Positions 8,719 to 17,395 of a stretch of DNA of 45,031 bases are shown here, piece after piece. How positions within the stretch are numbered: position 1 is the first letter of the stretch; each line of letters opens with the position of its first letter. The DNA is from Xanthobacteraceae bacterium (GTDB lineage Bacteria; Pseudomonadota; Alphaproteobacteria; Rhizobiales; Xanthobacteraceae): the NCBI GenBank assembly GCA_030041005.1, contig JASHOR010000039.1, positions 1 to 45,031 of the forward strand, in the 5' to 3' direction. The position numbers and the translations under genes are program-made. The notes under the pieces are model-generated. The model had not been told where the DNA came from. It saw only the letters and a program-made list of their open reading frames with translations, and made no database searches.

Positions 8719-9267
8719 TTAATAAACCGAGATGCGGTCAGGCAGGTGAACTGACCCGAGCGCATGCCCAGAGCCGGCATTGACGATCAGCAGACTTTCA
8801 GTGGCTTCGCTGTCACCGGAGTCGAAAAGCCTCAACGTGCAATGCGGATCAATCGCATTTCCTTCCCTGTTGAAGCCGCGCTCGGATCTTATGATCCGGT
8901 ACTCTGCGGCATCCTGATTATCCGATCCGGAACTAAAAAGGACATTGAATTTGGTGCCATCTTGCGCGGTAACCGTCGCGGCAAGCGACGAGGCTCCCAA
9001 CCCGGAAGTCCCGGCATTCCCTGTAAACGAGAAATACGGCGGCGAATCCGTGCCGCCCTGCGTGCTGGTGGTAAGATTGATTGACAGGGTTGAGGCATTA
9101 ATCGCTATGTTCCGGTAGCGAAAAAAATTGATGACGGCCTCTTTGATGGACGCCTGCAGCTTTGTCGTTGCCTCTTGCTCGTGTCCTTGGACACAAAGAT
9201 AATTCTCGCTGACGGGGGCAGCGAGCAAAGGGCCGCATAGGAGTAGCCAAGCCAGTACGGTTCGCAC
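8719..9267 (-). CDS. Secreted hypothetical protein
   Basis: A 182-residue protein starting at GTG with AAGGAG 7 nt upstream. The first 16-17 residues (RTVLAWLLLCGPLLAAP) form a classical signal peptide with likely cleavage after LLAA. The mature part contains two conserved-looking Cys, one near the N-terminus (YLCVQG) and one near DPHCTLRL that could form a disulfide, and Gly/Ser/Thr-rich beta strands. I do not recognise the family. It is the most upstream of the three minus-strand genes and could share their transcript across a 96-bp gap. Confidence 0.65.
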   Translation of the reverse strand: MRTVLAWLLLCGPLLAAPVSENYLCVQGHEQEATTKLQASIKEAVINFFRYRNIAINASTLSINLTTSTQGGTDSPPYFSFTGNAGTSGLGASSLAATVTAQDGTKFNVLFSSGSDNQDAAEYRIIRSERGFNREGNAIDPHCTLRLFDSGDSEATESLLIVNAGSGHALGSVHLPDRISVY

Positions 9268-9401
9268 GGTACGCTCCTTGGCGAAGCCCCATTATTAAAC
9301 CCAACTTGCCCGCTTCGCTCAATAGGCTGCACGTTCGTTTTTGTTCATCCGGGACAAGCTCATTGCCATTGCCTCTGTTGACTAAAGAGGGGCCTGCGGC
9401 C

Positions 9402-9550
9402 CGGCCCTGCTACATCATCCCAGAGGGCGAGGCAGACCATGAGTCGTTTGCGGTGATCCGGGAAGCGATCCGCAAGGAAGGCATGGTCGCCTTGGGCAAA
9501 GCGGCATTCAGCTCGCGCGAGCACATCATCGCGCTCGAAGCGCGCGGCAG
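9402..9550 (+). pseudogene. Remnant of bacterial Ku (non-homologous end joining)
   Basis: About 49 codons read as an internal Ku segment: YIIPEGEADHESFAVIREAI followed by RKEGMVALGKAAFSSREHII and ALE. In intact Ku this lies in the beta-barrel ring (..Y-x-x-P-D-G-x..F-A-V-I-R-E-A-I..R-E-H-I-I-A-L-E-P). Ku homology stops abruptly at both ends, and no ligD or second ku is in the window. It is therefore a decayed fragment, although the reading frame inside it is still open. Confidence 0.75.
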
Positions 9551-9643
9551 ATCGTCCGGACCGGATTCGTCATTCTGTAGCGCGCCAGGTATCCAAGCGT
9601 CCGGAAAAATGCCGATCACAGGATCTATCCGCATTCCGTCGCT

Positions 9644-11629
9644 CTAAATAAGCGTTAGGGCCAGGATAATAACTAACAGCCCGCCGATAAGCGAAAGATA
9701 GAAATTAAGGTGACCGGATTGCAGCGCTCTTAGCCTGTTCGCCAATGAGTAGACCGCGCGCGTTATCGGGGCGAAAAGGTAGGGTCCGAAGATCGGCGCT
9801 ACGTCGTGGTTAAATCGCAAGCGATGCACGAAATACTCCACCCCGCGGGCCTCGCTCTTGACCTCTTCAGTCGGTCGATAAATGAAGCTGTAGAAGGTCC
9901 GCATGGCGTTGGAAAAGGTCAGGGCGGTCGTCGAAGCCCGCTCCGGGTCGTGATCGAAGCCACCGTACCAAACGGGTGCGCGCCGCACCGCATAGCGTCG
10001 ATTTGCTAAAATCAGCAAGATCGGGAGGATGGCAAGCAGCGGCATCACGACAACAAGGAGGGTCGGCGAAATAAAGGCAAACTTCGCCGTCAGCGGGACC
10101 AGCAATAGACCGTCATGCATCTCGCTTGCGGCCTGCGTGTTGAATGCGGACGCCACCGCAACACGCAGCGAATCGAGCCAAGCCGGCATACCGACGGCAA
10201 GGATCGCGACCGACAGTCCGAGCAAGCCGACGACGATCGCGTTACCGGCCGAAACCGGCGTTACCCTCCGGGTCGAACGCCCGAGCAGCCCGATGCCGAA
10301 CACCTTAACGAAGGTGGCGAAAGCGATCGCGGCCGTGAGGGCCAATCCGGCACCCGCCAGCGCCATAGCCAGGCGATCCGCGACAGTACCAAGATGAAAG
10401 CCCTGAAATACGGTTTGGAACACATACCACTCGCTGACGAACCCTGCTTGCGGCGGCATCGCGGCAAGGCTCATGGCTGCGAATAATGCGCCGAAGCCGA
10501 ACACCCAAGAACTGCGCCGCAGGAGGTCGGAGTGGAAGATATTGTAGCCGCCCGTGGCCCGGTACACGCCATCGGCCGTCAGGAACAGACCACCCTTGGC
10601 AAGCGCGTGGGCGGCCAAGTGCAGGAGAGCGACTGTCCACGCCAAACTCGCAAGCTCGCGTTGGCCGTCGCCGCGGAACATCAGCGTCGCGCCCAGCATC
10701 GCTGCGGCGACAGAGGCGTTCTCGGCCGAAGAAAAACTCAACAGAGACCGCCAGTCTTCCTGTTGAAAGGCATAGAGGGCGGTCAGAATCGCGCTGATGA
10801 CCGATACGATCAGCAGAAATGTTCCCAACCCTGCCGTCCCGTCGGCGTTGCCGGCCGGCAGCCAGTCAAGCAGCCCGCGACTCAGCCCAAAAAACGCGGC
10901 ATTGAGCACGATGCCCGACAGCAGGACGCCCGACGCGCCGCTGCCCGAGCCATAGAGATTTGGAAACCATTCGTAGAATGGCAGAAGGCCGAGCTTGGCG
11001 CCAAAGCCGATGATCAACAAAAGGCCCACAAGCACCGCAATCATCGCCGGCAGACCGGCCGCCGTCGTATGAAAGAGGCCGAAGTCAAAACCGTCCGCTC
11101 GCGACGCGAGTAGCAGGACGGCGGCGATCAACGCGACAGCCCCGACTTCGAGAGATCCTAACATGAACAGCACAGGTCGTCCGACTTCGGAGGACAGCTT
11201 TTCGCTCATGATCAATACGGCACCGCCGAAGCTCATGATCTCCCAAGCAATCAGAAAGCTCACTCCATCCTGCAGGCCAAAGACGCCAAGCGCGCCGACG
11301 AGGCTCATGGCTGCGCCGAAAAGCCAGCCCGCCTGGCTATTGGACGAAGGCGGCGCCAGGGCGCAGGCGAGCGCCGCCGGTGCCGCGCCGAAGCCAAGAA
11401 GCCAAAGCGCGGCCGGCGCCAGCAAGAACTTCACCGGTCCGCCGGCGAGAGCGGTCGGCAAATTGGCCACTGGACTGCCGTCGGGCAAACCCATGATCGC
11501 CCCGCAGATCGCCGCCACGCATCCTGCGAACAGGAGAACGCGCCCCAGGATCAATCCGCGTCCGGTCAGCGCACCGACGCCGGCAATCAGCCACGCGATG
11601 AACGCGGCGGCGATCAGCTCATTGGTCAA
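9644..11629 (-). CDS. Ehr complex antiporter-like membrane subunit (HyfB/NuoL-type)
   Basis: A 661-residue polytopic inner-membrane protein of the proton-conducting NuoL/M/N-MrpA family. It has about fourteen or more hydrophobic helices; the central region carries the family's charged helix and broken-helix features (GAKLGLLPFYEWFPNLYGSG and HLAAHALAKGGLFL), and the C-terminal half matches HyfB (APVWYGGFDHDPERAST). In Ehr/Hyf complexes it is one of the ion-translocating subunits. It is the last gene of the operon and overlaps the Fd-NuoB-like gene by 11 bp. It normally pairs with the HyfF-like subunit encoded upstream. Confidence 0.88.
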   Translation of the reverse strand: MTNELIAAAFIAWLIAGVGALTGRGLILGRVLLFAGCVAAICGAIMGLPDGSPVANLPTALAGGPVKFLLAPAALWLLGFGAAPAALACALAPPSSNSQAGWLFGAAMSLVGALGVFGLQDGVSFLIAWEIMSFGGAVLIMSEKLSSEVGRPVLFMLGSLEVGAVALIAAVLLLASRADGFDFGLFHTTAAGLPAMIAVLVGLLLIIGFGAKLGLLPFYEWFPNLYGSGSGASGVLLSGIVLNAAFFGLSRGLLDWLPAGNADGTAGLGTFLLIVSVISAILTALYAFQQEDWRSLLSFSSAENASVAAAMLGATLMFRGDGQRELASLAWTVALLHLAAHALAKGGLFLTADGVYRATGGYNIFHSDLLRRSSWVFGFGALFAAMSLAAMPPQAGFVSEWYVFQTVFQGFHLGTVADRLAMALAGAGLALTAAIAFATFVKVFGIGLLGRSTRRVTPVSAGNAIVVGLLGLSVAILAVGMPAWLDSLRVAVASAFNTQAASEMHDGLLLVPLTAKFAFISPTLLVVVMPLLAILPILLILANRRYAVRRAPVWYGGFDHDPERASTTALTFSNAMRTFYSFIYRPTEEVKSEARGVEYFVHRLRFNHDVAPIFGPYLFAPITRAVYSLANRLRALQSGHLNFYLSLIGGLLVIILALTLI

Positions 11630-12434
11630 GCCTGCCTCCCGAGACTCGTTGCGGGATGCGGTCGAGGAACATCAGCAGCGCGTGAACGATGGCCGCGGGG
11701 TTGGGCGGACAGCCCGGCAGGTAGACATCGACGGGAAGAACACCATCGAGGCCGTGGCCTGACGCGTAGCCGCCTTCGGCAATGCCGCCGGAGATCGCGC
11801 ATGTGCCGATCGCCATGACCCAGCGCGGCTCCGGCATCGCCTCATAGGTGGCGCGCAGCGGCGTGAGCATGGCGTTGGTGACCGGCCCCGTCACCAACAG
11901 AAGATCGGCGAAGCGCGGCGATGCCGTAAAGAAAATGCCGAGGCGATGCAGATTGTAAAAGGGATTGTTCAAGGCCTGAAGTTCGGATTCGCATCCGTTA
12001 CAGGAGCCCGCATCGACGTGTCGGATGTGCAAGCTGCGGCGAAAGCTTCGGCGGCTTCTGTCTGCAGGCGCGATTGGTGCCGAGGGCCGGGTCCGCCATA
12101 CCAGGTCTTCCCGACGCGCGGCTCCGAAAGCCCAATCCGACGATGGGGTCATCGCATCCGTCGGGCACGCTTCGGTGCAAAGCTGACAGACGACGCAGCG
12201 GCCGTAATCAACGTCAAGGCGTCCGGCCTTGCCGTCGCCTTCGTCGGCAGTCTGCCGCATGGTGATGGCGCGGGTTGGGCAGACGTCGGCGCACGCCTGG
12301 CACGCATCGGTGCAACGCTCCGGATTGTAGCGCGGCATGCCGATGAAGCCGGCTTGGCCGTCGGCACCGACCGTCCGGGGCCAAGGCGCGGTCTGCTTGC
12401 CTTCCATCAAACCCAGCAAGGTCCAAAGCGGCAT
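11619..12434 (-). CDS. Ferredoxin-NuoB fusion subunit of Ehr complex (HyfH/HyfI-like)
   Basis: A 271-residue electron-transfer subunit that fuses a two-cluster ferredoxin domain to a NuoB/HycG domain. The ferredoxin part has CTDACQACADVCP and CVVCQLCTEACP. The NuoB part keeps all proximal [4Fe-4S] ligands: SCNGCE, GTCAISGG and GCPPNP. In E. coli Hyf and Hyc these are separate polypeptides (HyfH/HycF and HyfI/HycG), so this is a fusion or the ancestral layout. Retention of every cluster ligand, while the neighbouring large subunit has lost its NiFe site, implies that electron transfer still matters. It follows the large subunit by 10 bp. Confidence 0.87.
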   Translation of the reverse strand: MPLWTLLGLMEGKQTAPWPRTVGADGQAGFIGMPRYNPERCTDACQACADVCPTRAITMRQTADEGDGKAGRLDVDYGRCVVCQLCTEACPTDAMTPSSDWAFGAARREDLVWRTRPSAPIAPADRSRRSFRRSLHIRHVDAGSCNGCESELQALNNPFYNLHRLGIFFTASPRFADLLLVTGPVTNAMLTPLRATYEAMPEPRWVMAIGTCAISGGIAEGGYASGHGLDGVLPVDVYLPGCPPNPAAIVHALLMFLDRIPQRVSGGRLDQ

Positions 12435-12444
12435 TTGTCATCTC

Positions 12445-13935
12445 CTAGCGATCGCAGCCGGCGATCGTGAGGCCGAAACTCGCCTCGTTGATCGCATAGT
12501 CCATCATGTTGCTGCCGTGCACCGTGAACGGAAACACCCGCCAATTTGAAAAAGACGGAGACTTGATCTTCACGCGGGCAAGGCGTCCCCGATCGTCAAA
12601 ATGCACGGCATAGAACAGGGTGCCTCGCGGCGATTCGGTCCAACCAAGGCCTTCCGATCTCGGAGGCGCCTTGCACTCGGTTGCGATGGGTCCGTCCGGC
12701 AAGAGCAGCAGGACCCGCTGAATGAGGCCGATGCTGGCGTCGATCTCGGCCATCCGTATTTGCGCGCGCGCGTGGGCATCGCCCGACTTCCGCACCGGAA
12801 CCGTTACGGGGAGTTCGCCATAGCCGGCATAGGGGTGATCGCGGCGCAGATCGCGGTCGAAGCCCGATGCACGCTGGACCGGTCCGGTGGCGCCCTGATC
12901 AAACGCGACGCGTTGCTCCAGCACGCCGGTCGTTATCAATCGGTCGAGATGACTGTCCGTGCTTTCAAGATGGCGCGCGTAGATCGAATATTTCTCGTGC
13001 AGGTTCTTCAGCTCCGCACCAAGCCATTGCTTGGGTGACAGATCTCGCCGCAGGCCGCCCGGAGTGAGGATGCTCCGGAGAAAGCGGCTGCCGGTCAACC
13101 TGGCGTTGATCTGCTTCGCGCGTTCGGCCAGCAGCTTGCCTTGCGCCTCGCCAACTTTAAGCGTCGTGGTGTGACAGAGGTGGCCGAGATAGTAGAGATG
13201 ATTGTAGAGACGCTCCAATTCGGCAAGCAACACGCGAAGAAGGCGGGCGCGCCGCGGAACGGCGCAGTGAGCGGCCGCCTCAACCGCCTGGCAATAGGCC
13301 AGCGCATGGGCCACGCTGCCGACGCCGGACACCCGTTCCGCGACGACGACGCCACCCATGGGAATGAGGCCCTCAAAGCGTTTTTCCATGCCGCGATGTT
13401 TGAAAAAAAGCCGCGGCTGGTAGTGCAGAATGGCCTCGCCAATGTAAAAGAACAGAAACTCACCGGACTCGAGGACATCGGCGCGGACCGGCCCAAAAGG
13501 CAGCAACTGCACGTCGTCCGTCGCCCCGACCACTTCGGGTACGGCTTGCCGCACAGGTTCTGGCTGGATCGGCACGTCGGCGGGATATTTCGGACTGAAC
13601 GGCGGGCAGACGGGATTGGCGCCGTCGTGCAAAACGAGCCGCTGCGGCTGAGGGTGTTCGCTGAAATCAATGCCGAAGAGGTCGGTAATTTCGCGTTCGT
13701 ACCATCCCATCAGGGGCCAGATGGAGGCCAGGCTGGGAACAGGACCGGTGGGCGCGCATCCCCAGATCGCGAACTCGTCCTGCTTGGCCTCCGTCGCGAC
13801 ATAGCGCAACTCGATGCGGTCCGGCTCCGGATACCACGCATAAGCCATCTGCATGCGGCCGTCGCTGTTGCGCAGGCGCGTTGCCGCATCCCGCAATTGC
13901 GCCGGCTGCAAGGATATAGGCTGGGCCACGTTCAT
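12445..13935 (-). CDS. NuoC-NuoD/HyfG-like large subunit lacking NiFe ligands
   Basis: A 496-residue protein joining a NuoC-like 30-kDa domain (~residues 1-130, WYEREITDLFGIDF) to a NuoD/hydrogenase large-subunit domain. In hydrogenases the NiFe site needs R-x-C-G-x-C near the start of the large-subunit domain and D-P-C-x-x-C at the end. Here the first reads R201-V-S-G-V-G206 and the last G488-L-T-I-A-G493, so all four Cys are replaced. It therefore cannot hold a NiFe site and fits the energy-converting hydrogenase-related (Ehr) class. The ATG at 13935 forms an ATGA overlap with the HyfF-like gene; a longer upstream frame would run back into that gene. The electron donor or acceptor is unknown. 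Confidence 0.88.
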   Translation of the reverse strand: MNVAQPISLQPAQLRDAATRLRNSDGRMQMAYAWYPEPDRIELRYVATEAKQDEFAIWGCAPTGPVPSLASIWPLMGWYEREITDLFGIDFSEHPQPQRLVLHDGANPVCPPFSPKYPADVPIQPEPVRQAVPEVVGATDDVQLLPFGPVRADVLESGEFLFFYIGEAILHYQPRLFFKHRGMEKRFEGLIPMGGVVVAERVSGVGSVAHALAYCQAVEAAAHCAVPRRARLLRVLLAELERLYNHLYYLGHLCHTTTLKVGEAQGKLLAERAKQINARLTGSRFLRSILTPGGLRRDLSPKQWLGAELKNLHEKYSIYARHLESTDSHLDRLITTGVLEQRVAFDQGATGPVQRASGFDRDLRRDHPYAGYGELPVTVPVRKSGDAHARAQIRMAEIDASIGLIQRVLLLLPDGPIATECKAPPRSEGLGWTESPRGTLFYAVHFDDRGRLARVKIKSPSFSNWRVFPFTVHGSNMMDYAINEASFGLTIAGCDR

Positions 13936-15398
13936 GGCGCACCGCTTGCGAGCGTGTGCGCTATGGCGGAAAAATGCTGCCACATCGCCGAGGGCCACCA
14001 GAGACCGAACAACAGGAGCGGCGCCAGCGCCAGCCACATCGGCGCAATGCACCACGCGCTGAGGGCCACACGGCAGGTTCCGCTTGGTCCCGCAGGCGGA
14101 AAGTACATTTCGCGAAAGTGATTGAGGAAGCCGACGAAGATCACGATGAGAAGAATGAGCATGGCCGCGACGGCCCAGGCGTAGCGGGCTTCAAGGCCGC
14201 CGCGCAGAATAATGAGCTCGCTGAGAAACAAACCGAAGGGCGGAGCCCCGGTGATCGCCGCCGCGCCGGCAAGCCATAGCGATCCCTGCACCGGATAGAA
14301 TCGCCACACGTCGCGTATCTCTGCGATCTCCTTGGTGCCGAAGCTGCGCATGACATTGCCGGCACCAAAGAACATCAGAGACTTGTTCAGGGAGTGATTA
14401 AGCATGTGATAAAGCGCGCCGGCGACGCCGAACAGGCCGCCAAAACCGACGCCAAGCGCAATGACCCCCATATGCTCGACGCTCGAATAGGCCATCAACC
14501 GCTTGATGCCATCCTGACGCACAATGAACAGCGCACCGATGACCAACGACAGCACACCGAGCGCCACAAGGACGGTGCGGGCAAAAGACCCCACGCCCGC
14601 CGAATCCGCGACCGCAAGGTAGCGGACGATTCCGAGCATCGCGGCGTTGAGCAGCGCCCCTGAAAGCATCGCGGAGACTGGCGCCGGACTTTCACTGTGC
14701 GCGTCCGGGAGCCAGGTGTGCATCGGGGCGAGGCCGACCTTTGTGCCGTATCCGATCAGCACCAGCAAATAGGCCAGAATGACCAGCGCCGGGTTCATCC
14801 TGGAGGCGCTCTGCTGCAGGGCCGACCAGGTCATGTCGTACACCGGTCCCAGAACGAAGCTGCCGCTCCAGTAAAACAGTACGGTGCCGAGCAGCGCCAG
14901 GCTGATGCCCGCCGACACGATGATGATGTATTTCCACGCCGCCTCGACACTCTCCGCCGCACGCTCAAAGCCGACCAAGAACGTACTGACAAGCGTAGTC
15001 AGCTCGATGACGATCCAGTAGAGGCCCGCATTGTTCATCACCGCGCTAAGCAAAATCGTCAGCGCAAAACTCGAAAACAGCGCGTAGAAGCTCCAGAGTT
15101 TCTCCCCCTCGCCTTCCAGGAGCCGCATGTAGCCAACTGAATAAATCGAGGCGAGAAGATAGACGATCGCCGTGCACAGCGTGACCCACGCGCCCGGCAT
15201 GTCAACGATGATGTAGTTGTCCCAAAAAAGATAAGGTCCCTTGGCGCTGAGGATGGTCACAGCCATGGCGGTGACGAACACGATGACGCTCGCGACCAGA
15301 TTCAATCCTTCCGCGATGCGCTGTCGATGTATTAGCAGACAGCCCGCTGCGGCACCCGCAGGCGACAGCATCATCACCAGAAGAAGAGCTCCAACCAT
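13932..15398 (-). CDS. Ehr complex antiporter-like membrane subunit (HyfF-type)
   Basis: A 488-residue NuoL/M/N-family membrane protein similar to HyfF. It has repeated transmembrane helices, and the family helix segments GYGTKVGLAPMHTWLPDAHS and YHMLNHSLNKSLMFFGAG carry the conserved Lys and His residues of the ion channel. The ATG at 15398 is chosen because it follows the HyfE-like stop by 4 bp and starts directly with a hydrophobic helix; an extension to 15494 would read through that gene. It overlaps the large-subunit start by ATGA, typical of a translationally coupled complex. Proposed role is H+ or Na+ translocation coupled to the redox arm. Confidence 0.88.
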   Translation of the reverse strand: MVGALLLVMMLSPAGAAAGCLLIHRQRIAEGLNLVASVIVFVTAMAVTILSAKGPYLFWDNYIIVDMPGAWVTLCTAIVYLLASIYSVGYMRLLEGEGEKLWSFYALFSSFALTILLSAVMNNAGLYWIVIELTTLVSTFLVGFERAAESVEAAWKYIIIVSAGISLALLGTVLFYWSGSFVLGPVYDMTWSALQQSASRMNPALVILAYLLVLIGYGTKVGLAPMHTWLPDAHSESPAPVSAMLSGALLNAAMLGIVRYLAVADSAGVGSFARTVLVALGVLSLVIGALFIVRQDGIKRLMAYSSVEHMGVIALGVGFGGLFGVAGALYHMLNHSLNKSLMFFGAGNVMRSFGTKEIAEIRDVWRFYPVQGSLWLAGAAAITGAPPFGLFLSELIILRGGLEARYAWAVAAMLILLIVIFVGFLNHFREMYFPPAGPSGTCRVALSAWCIAPMWLALAPLLLFGLWWPSAMWQHFSAIAHTLASGAP

Positions 15399-15402
15399 GT
15401 CG

Positions 15403-16083
15403 CTATCCCACCAGCCGCTTGAGTTTGAGGCTGCTGGTGGTTCCAGCGTGCGCGAGCAGGTACCGAACAAGAACGCCAAAACAGGCAACGACAATAAGAA
15501 GATCGAAAAGGATCACGATCTCAATGAGCACCGGCATTCCAGGCACGAGAATTTGCGCGCCCAAAAAGATACCGTTCTCAAGCACCAACAGGCCGAGAAT
15601 TTGGCTTAAGGCTTCGTGACGCACGGCGAGCATCAAGAAGCCGATCAACTTCATCGACAGCATGACCGTCAGCGCCAAGACGGCAACGGTCGCTGCAAGA
15701 CCGAGCGACTGCCCTACGCGGTAGCCGACCATCAGGGAGAAGATGACGCAAAAGGCTCCGGCAACGAGGGCGGAACTGGGTTGCAGGAATTCGTGAATCT
15801 CGCGCGTCACGTCGAGACGCTTGACGATCCGCCATAGCAGGTAGGGAAGGAACAGGCCGCGGAACATCGCCGTCAAGATCGCGATCAGATAAAGCTCCGG
15901 ATAACCGCCATAAAATCCGACAGTTGCCGAGAGAGCGGCGATGACCCACGATTCGGCGGCGAAAGCGTAGAGGTAGTTGTTGAGCCATCGTGAACCAAGC
16001 ATGACGAAGGCAAGCAACAGGCTCGCGATCGCCATAAGGCTGAAAATCGAGGCGGCGAGCGGATCGAGGTGGGCGACCGGCAT
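15403..16083 (-). CDS. Ehr complex small membrane subunit (HyfE-like)
   Basis: A 226-residue membrane protein close in length to E. coli HyfE (~216). It has about six hydrophobic helices and a NuoK-like middle (ALSQILGLLVLENGIFLGAQ, whose Glu in the membrane is the NuoK-family proton-channel residue). The ATG at 16083 lies 2 bp after the HyfC-like stop; the open frame continues upstream only as out-of-frame sequence of hyfC. Order and spacing place it in the ehr operon. Confidence 0.85.
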   Translation of the reverse strand: MPVAHLDPLAASIFSLMAIASLLLAFVMLGSRWLNNYLYAFAAESWVIAALSATVGFYGGYPELYLIAILTAMFRGLFLPYLLWRIVKRLDVTREIHEFLQPSSALVAGAFCVIFSLMVGYRVGQSLGLAATVAVLALTVMLSMKLIGFLMLAVRHEALSQILGLLVLENGIFLGAQILVPGMPVLIEIVILFDLLIVVACFGVLVRYLLAHAGTTSSLKLKRLVG

Positions 16084-16085
16084 TG

Positions 16086-17030
16086 TCAACTCAACTGGTT
16101 TCCGACGATGGAAAGGATTGCGAACACGAAGGAAGCCGCGAGGAGCTCCTGGTAACGATAGAAACGCAGCCGGGATTGGGCTGTCTCGACGACAACGACG
16201 GCCAGCGCGACAAGCAGAAATTTCCCCAGCAACGCGATGATGGACCCGACCACGCCGATGACCGCGCCCCGGTGGGAAAGACCCCACGGCAGCAGCAGAA
16301 CGTTGGTGAAGATCGTGTAGAGGATGAATTGCTTCATCGTCGAGGCCCATTTCAGGAGCGCAAGAAGGGGCCCGGAATATTCAAGGATGCGAGCCTCTTC
16401 GATCATGTAGATTTCGAGATGGGTACTGGAATGGATCGGCAACCGATCCGTTTCGACAATGAGAAGGGTGAAGAAAGCCGCGATGAGAAAAAGATGCGCA
16501 GGCCCCCAGTAGACCGCGGTATTTCCCACCAGCAGATGGTTGACGACGAAGGGAAGCATGGACTTCGCCAGCAACGTAATGCCAACGAACACGACGATGA
16601 GAGTCGGCTCGGCGAGAATGGCAACCATCACTGCGCGGCTCGACCCGATGCCCCCGTAGGCACTGCCGCTGTCGAGACCGGCGAGCACGATCATGAAAGA
16701 GCCGAGCGTCAGGATCAGGCCTCCGCCGAGAATGTCGCCCATGTCCGACAGCGGAAGGGGAAAATCGGTCAGCACCGGGATCAGGATTGGAACGGTCAAC
16801 ATCGCCGTGAACGCGACGATCGGCGTAATCCAGTAAATCCACGATGCCGTTTCCGGCACGACGATCTGTTTGTGAAAGAGCTTCCAGAGATCCCGATAGG
16901 GCTGGAATATGCCGGGCCCCTTGGCCATCTGCACACGCTCTTCGAATTGCAGAATGAGGCCCTGAATCAGCGGCGCGAAAGCGAGAACGGCAGCGACTTG
17001 AGCAATTTGCAGCAGAACGTCTCGGGTCAT
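16086..17030 (-). CDS. NuoH/HyfC-like membrane anchor subunit of Ehr complex
   Basis: A 314-residue membrane protein of the NuoH/HycD/HyfC family, the arm that joins the hydrophilic module to the antiporter subunits. It shows eight or so hydrophobic helices and the acidic cytoplasmic loop VETDRLPIHSSTHLEIYMIE near the quinone-chamber position. The start at ATG 17030 is supported by AGGA about 9 nt upstream and by an ATGA overlap with the stop of a 32-codon leader ORF. An upstream in-frame TTG at 17045 is less likely. It is the first gene of the six-gene operon and is preceded by a fluoride riboswitch. Confidence 0.88.
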   Translation of the reverse strand: MTRDVLLQIAQVAAVLAFAPLIQGLILQFEERVQMAKGPGIFQPYRDLWKLFHKQIVVPETASWIYWITPIVAFTAMLTVPILIPVLTDFPLPLSDMGDILGGGLILTLGSFMIVLAGLDSGSAYGGIGSSRAVMVAILAEPTLIVVFVGITLLAKSMLPFVVNHLLVGNTAVYWGPAHLFLIAAFFTLLIVETDRLPIHSSTHLEIYMIEEARILEYSGPLLALLKWASTMKQFILYTIFTNVLLLPWGLSHRGAVIGVVGSIIALLGKFLLVALAVVVVETAQSRLRFYRYQELLAASFVFAILSIVGNQLS

Positions 17031-17125
17031 TGCGACGTCCTGCAAGATATCTCAAGGTCCACGCAGGCTGCCGACCAGCGCGGGATGACACCAGGCAAAT
17101 TCAGCAATCGAGCCGAAGAGCGCAT
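17027..17125 (-). CDS. 32-codon leader ORF coupled to the Ehr operon
   Basis: A short frame begins at ATG 17125 with AGGAG 6 nt upstream and ends in TGA that overlaps the hyfC-like ATG as ATGA. The peptide (MRSSARLLNLPGVIPRWSAA... ending RTSQ) resembles nothing I know. Its Shine-Dalgarno is part of AGGAGUC (17130-17136), complementary to the 3' strand of the fluoride aptamer. It probably transmits riboswitch state to hyfC translation by coupling. It is too short for coding statistics, so evidence is positional. Confidence 0.55.
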   Translation of the reverse strand: MRSSARLLNLPGVIPRWSAACVDLEISCRTSQ

Positions 17126-17155
17126 GAACGACTCCTCTCCTCCGCAAACGGATGA

Positions 17156-17201
17156 AAGGAGTCATCAGCCAAACGGCGGTTTTAGGCGGAACCCCATCGC
17201 C
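17156..17201 (-). ncRNA. Fluoride riboswitch (crcB motif) upstream of Ehr operon
   Basis: On the minus strand the aptamer reads GGCGAUGGGGUUCCGCC, then UAAAACCGCC, a UUU loop and GGCUGAUGACUCC. This matches the fluoride-aptamer layout: pseudoknot GGCG/CGCC, P1 GGGGUU/GACUCC with G-U pairs, and P3 GCC/GGC, with the hallmark GGCUGAUGACUCCU 3' end. Downstream, AGGAGUC (17130-17136) is an exact 7-nt complement of GACUCCU and contains the leader ORF's Shine-Dalgarno. I infer translational control: without fluoride the SD is paired, with fluoride the aptamer holds GACUCC and frees it. A weak TTGACT-N17-CATAGG promoter (17226-17254) lies upstream. Confidence 0.88.
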
Positions 17202-17326
17202 TCGCCGGGCTCGGCCGGCGCATTGCCTATGCATTATGAGTGGCCCCAAGTCAAGGTTCGCAACCGCATTGCACCACTTGACGCTCGCTTCTTCCACCGG
17301 CTGCATCGATATCTTTTTTCACCCTC

Positions 17327-17395
17327 GTGTCCCGATTCCGAAGTTCGCATCATTATACGGCACCCTCGTTTGCGAACTTCGGAATCGAAGGACAC
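17327..17395 (-). repeat. Dispersed palindromic repeat, element B (inverted copy)
   Basis: A 69-bp copy of palindrome B, reverse orientation relative to the copies at 39 kb. Arms GTGTCC..GATTCCGAAGTTCGCA and TGCGAACTTCGGAATCGGGACAC pair, around a loop containing CGAGGGTGCCG. It differs from the 39-kb copies at one loop base (GTATAATGA for GCATAATGA). It lies between the two aptamers that precede the Ehr operon. Confidence 0.9.

Noticed and set aside
12445-17030. Functional NiFe hydrogenase-4
   Set aside because: All four NiFe-ligand Cys are replaced in the large subunit.
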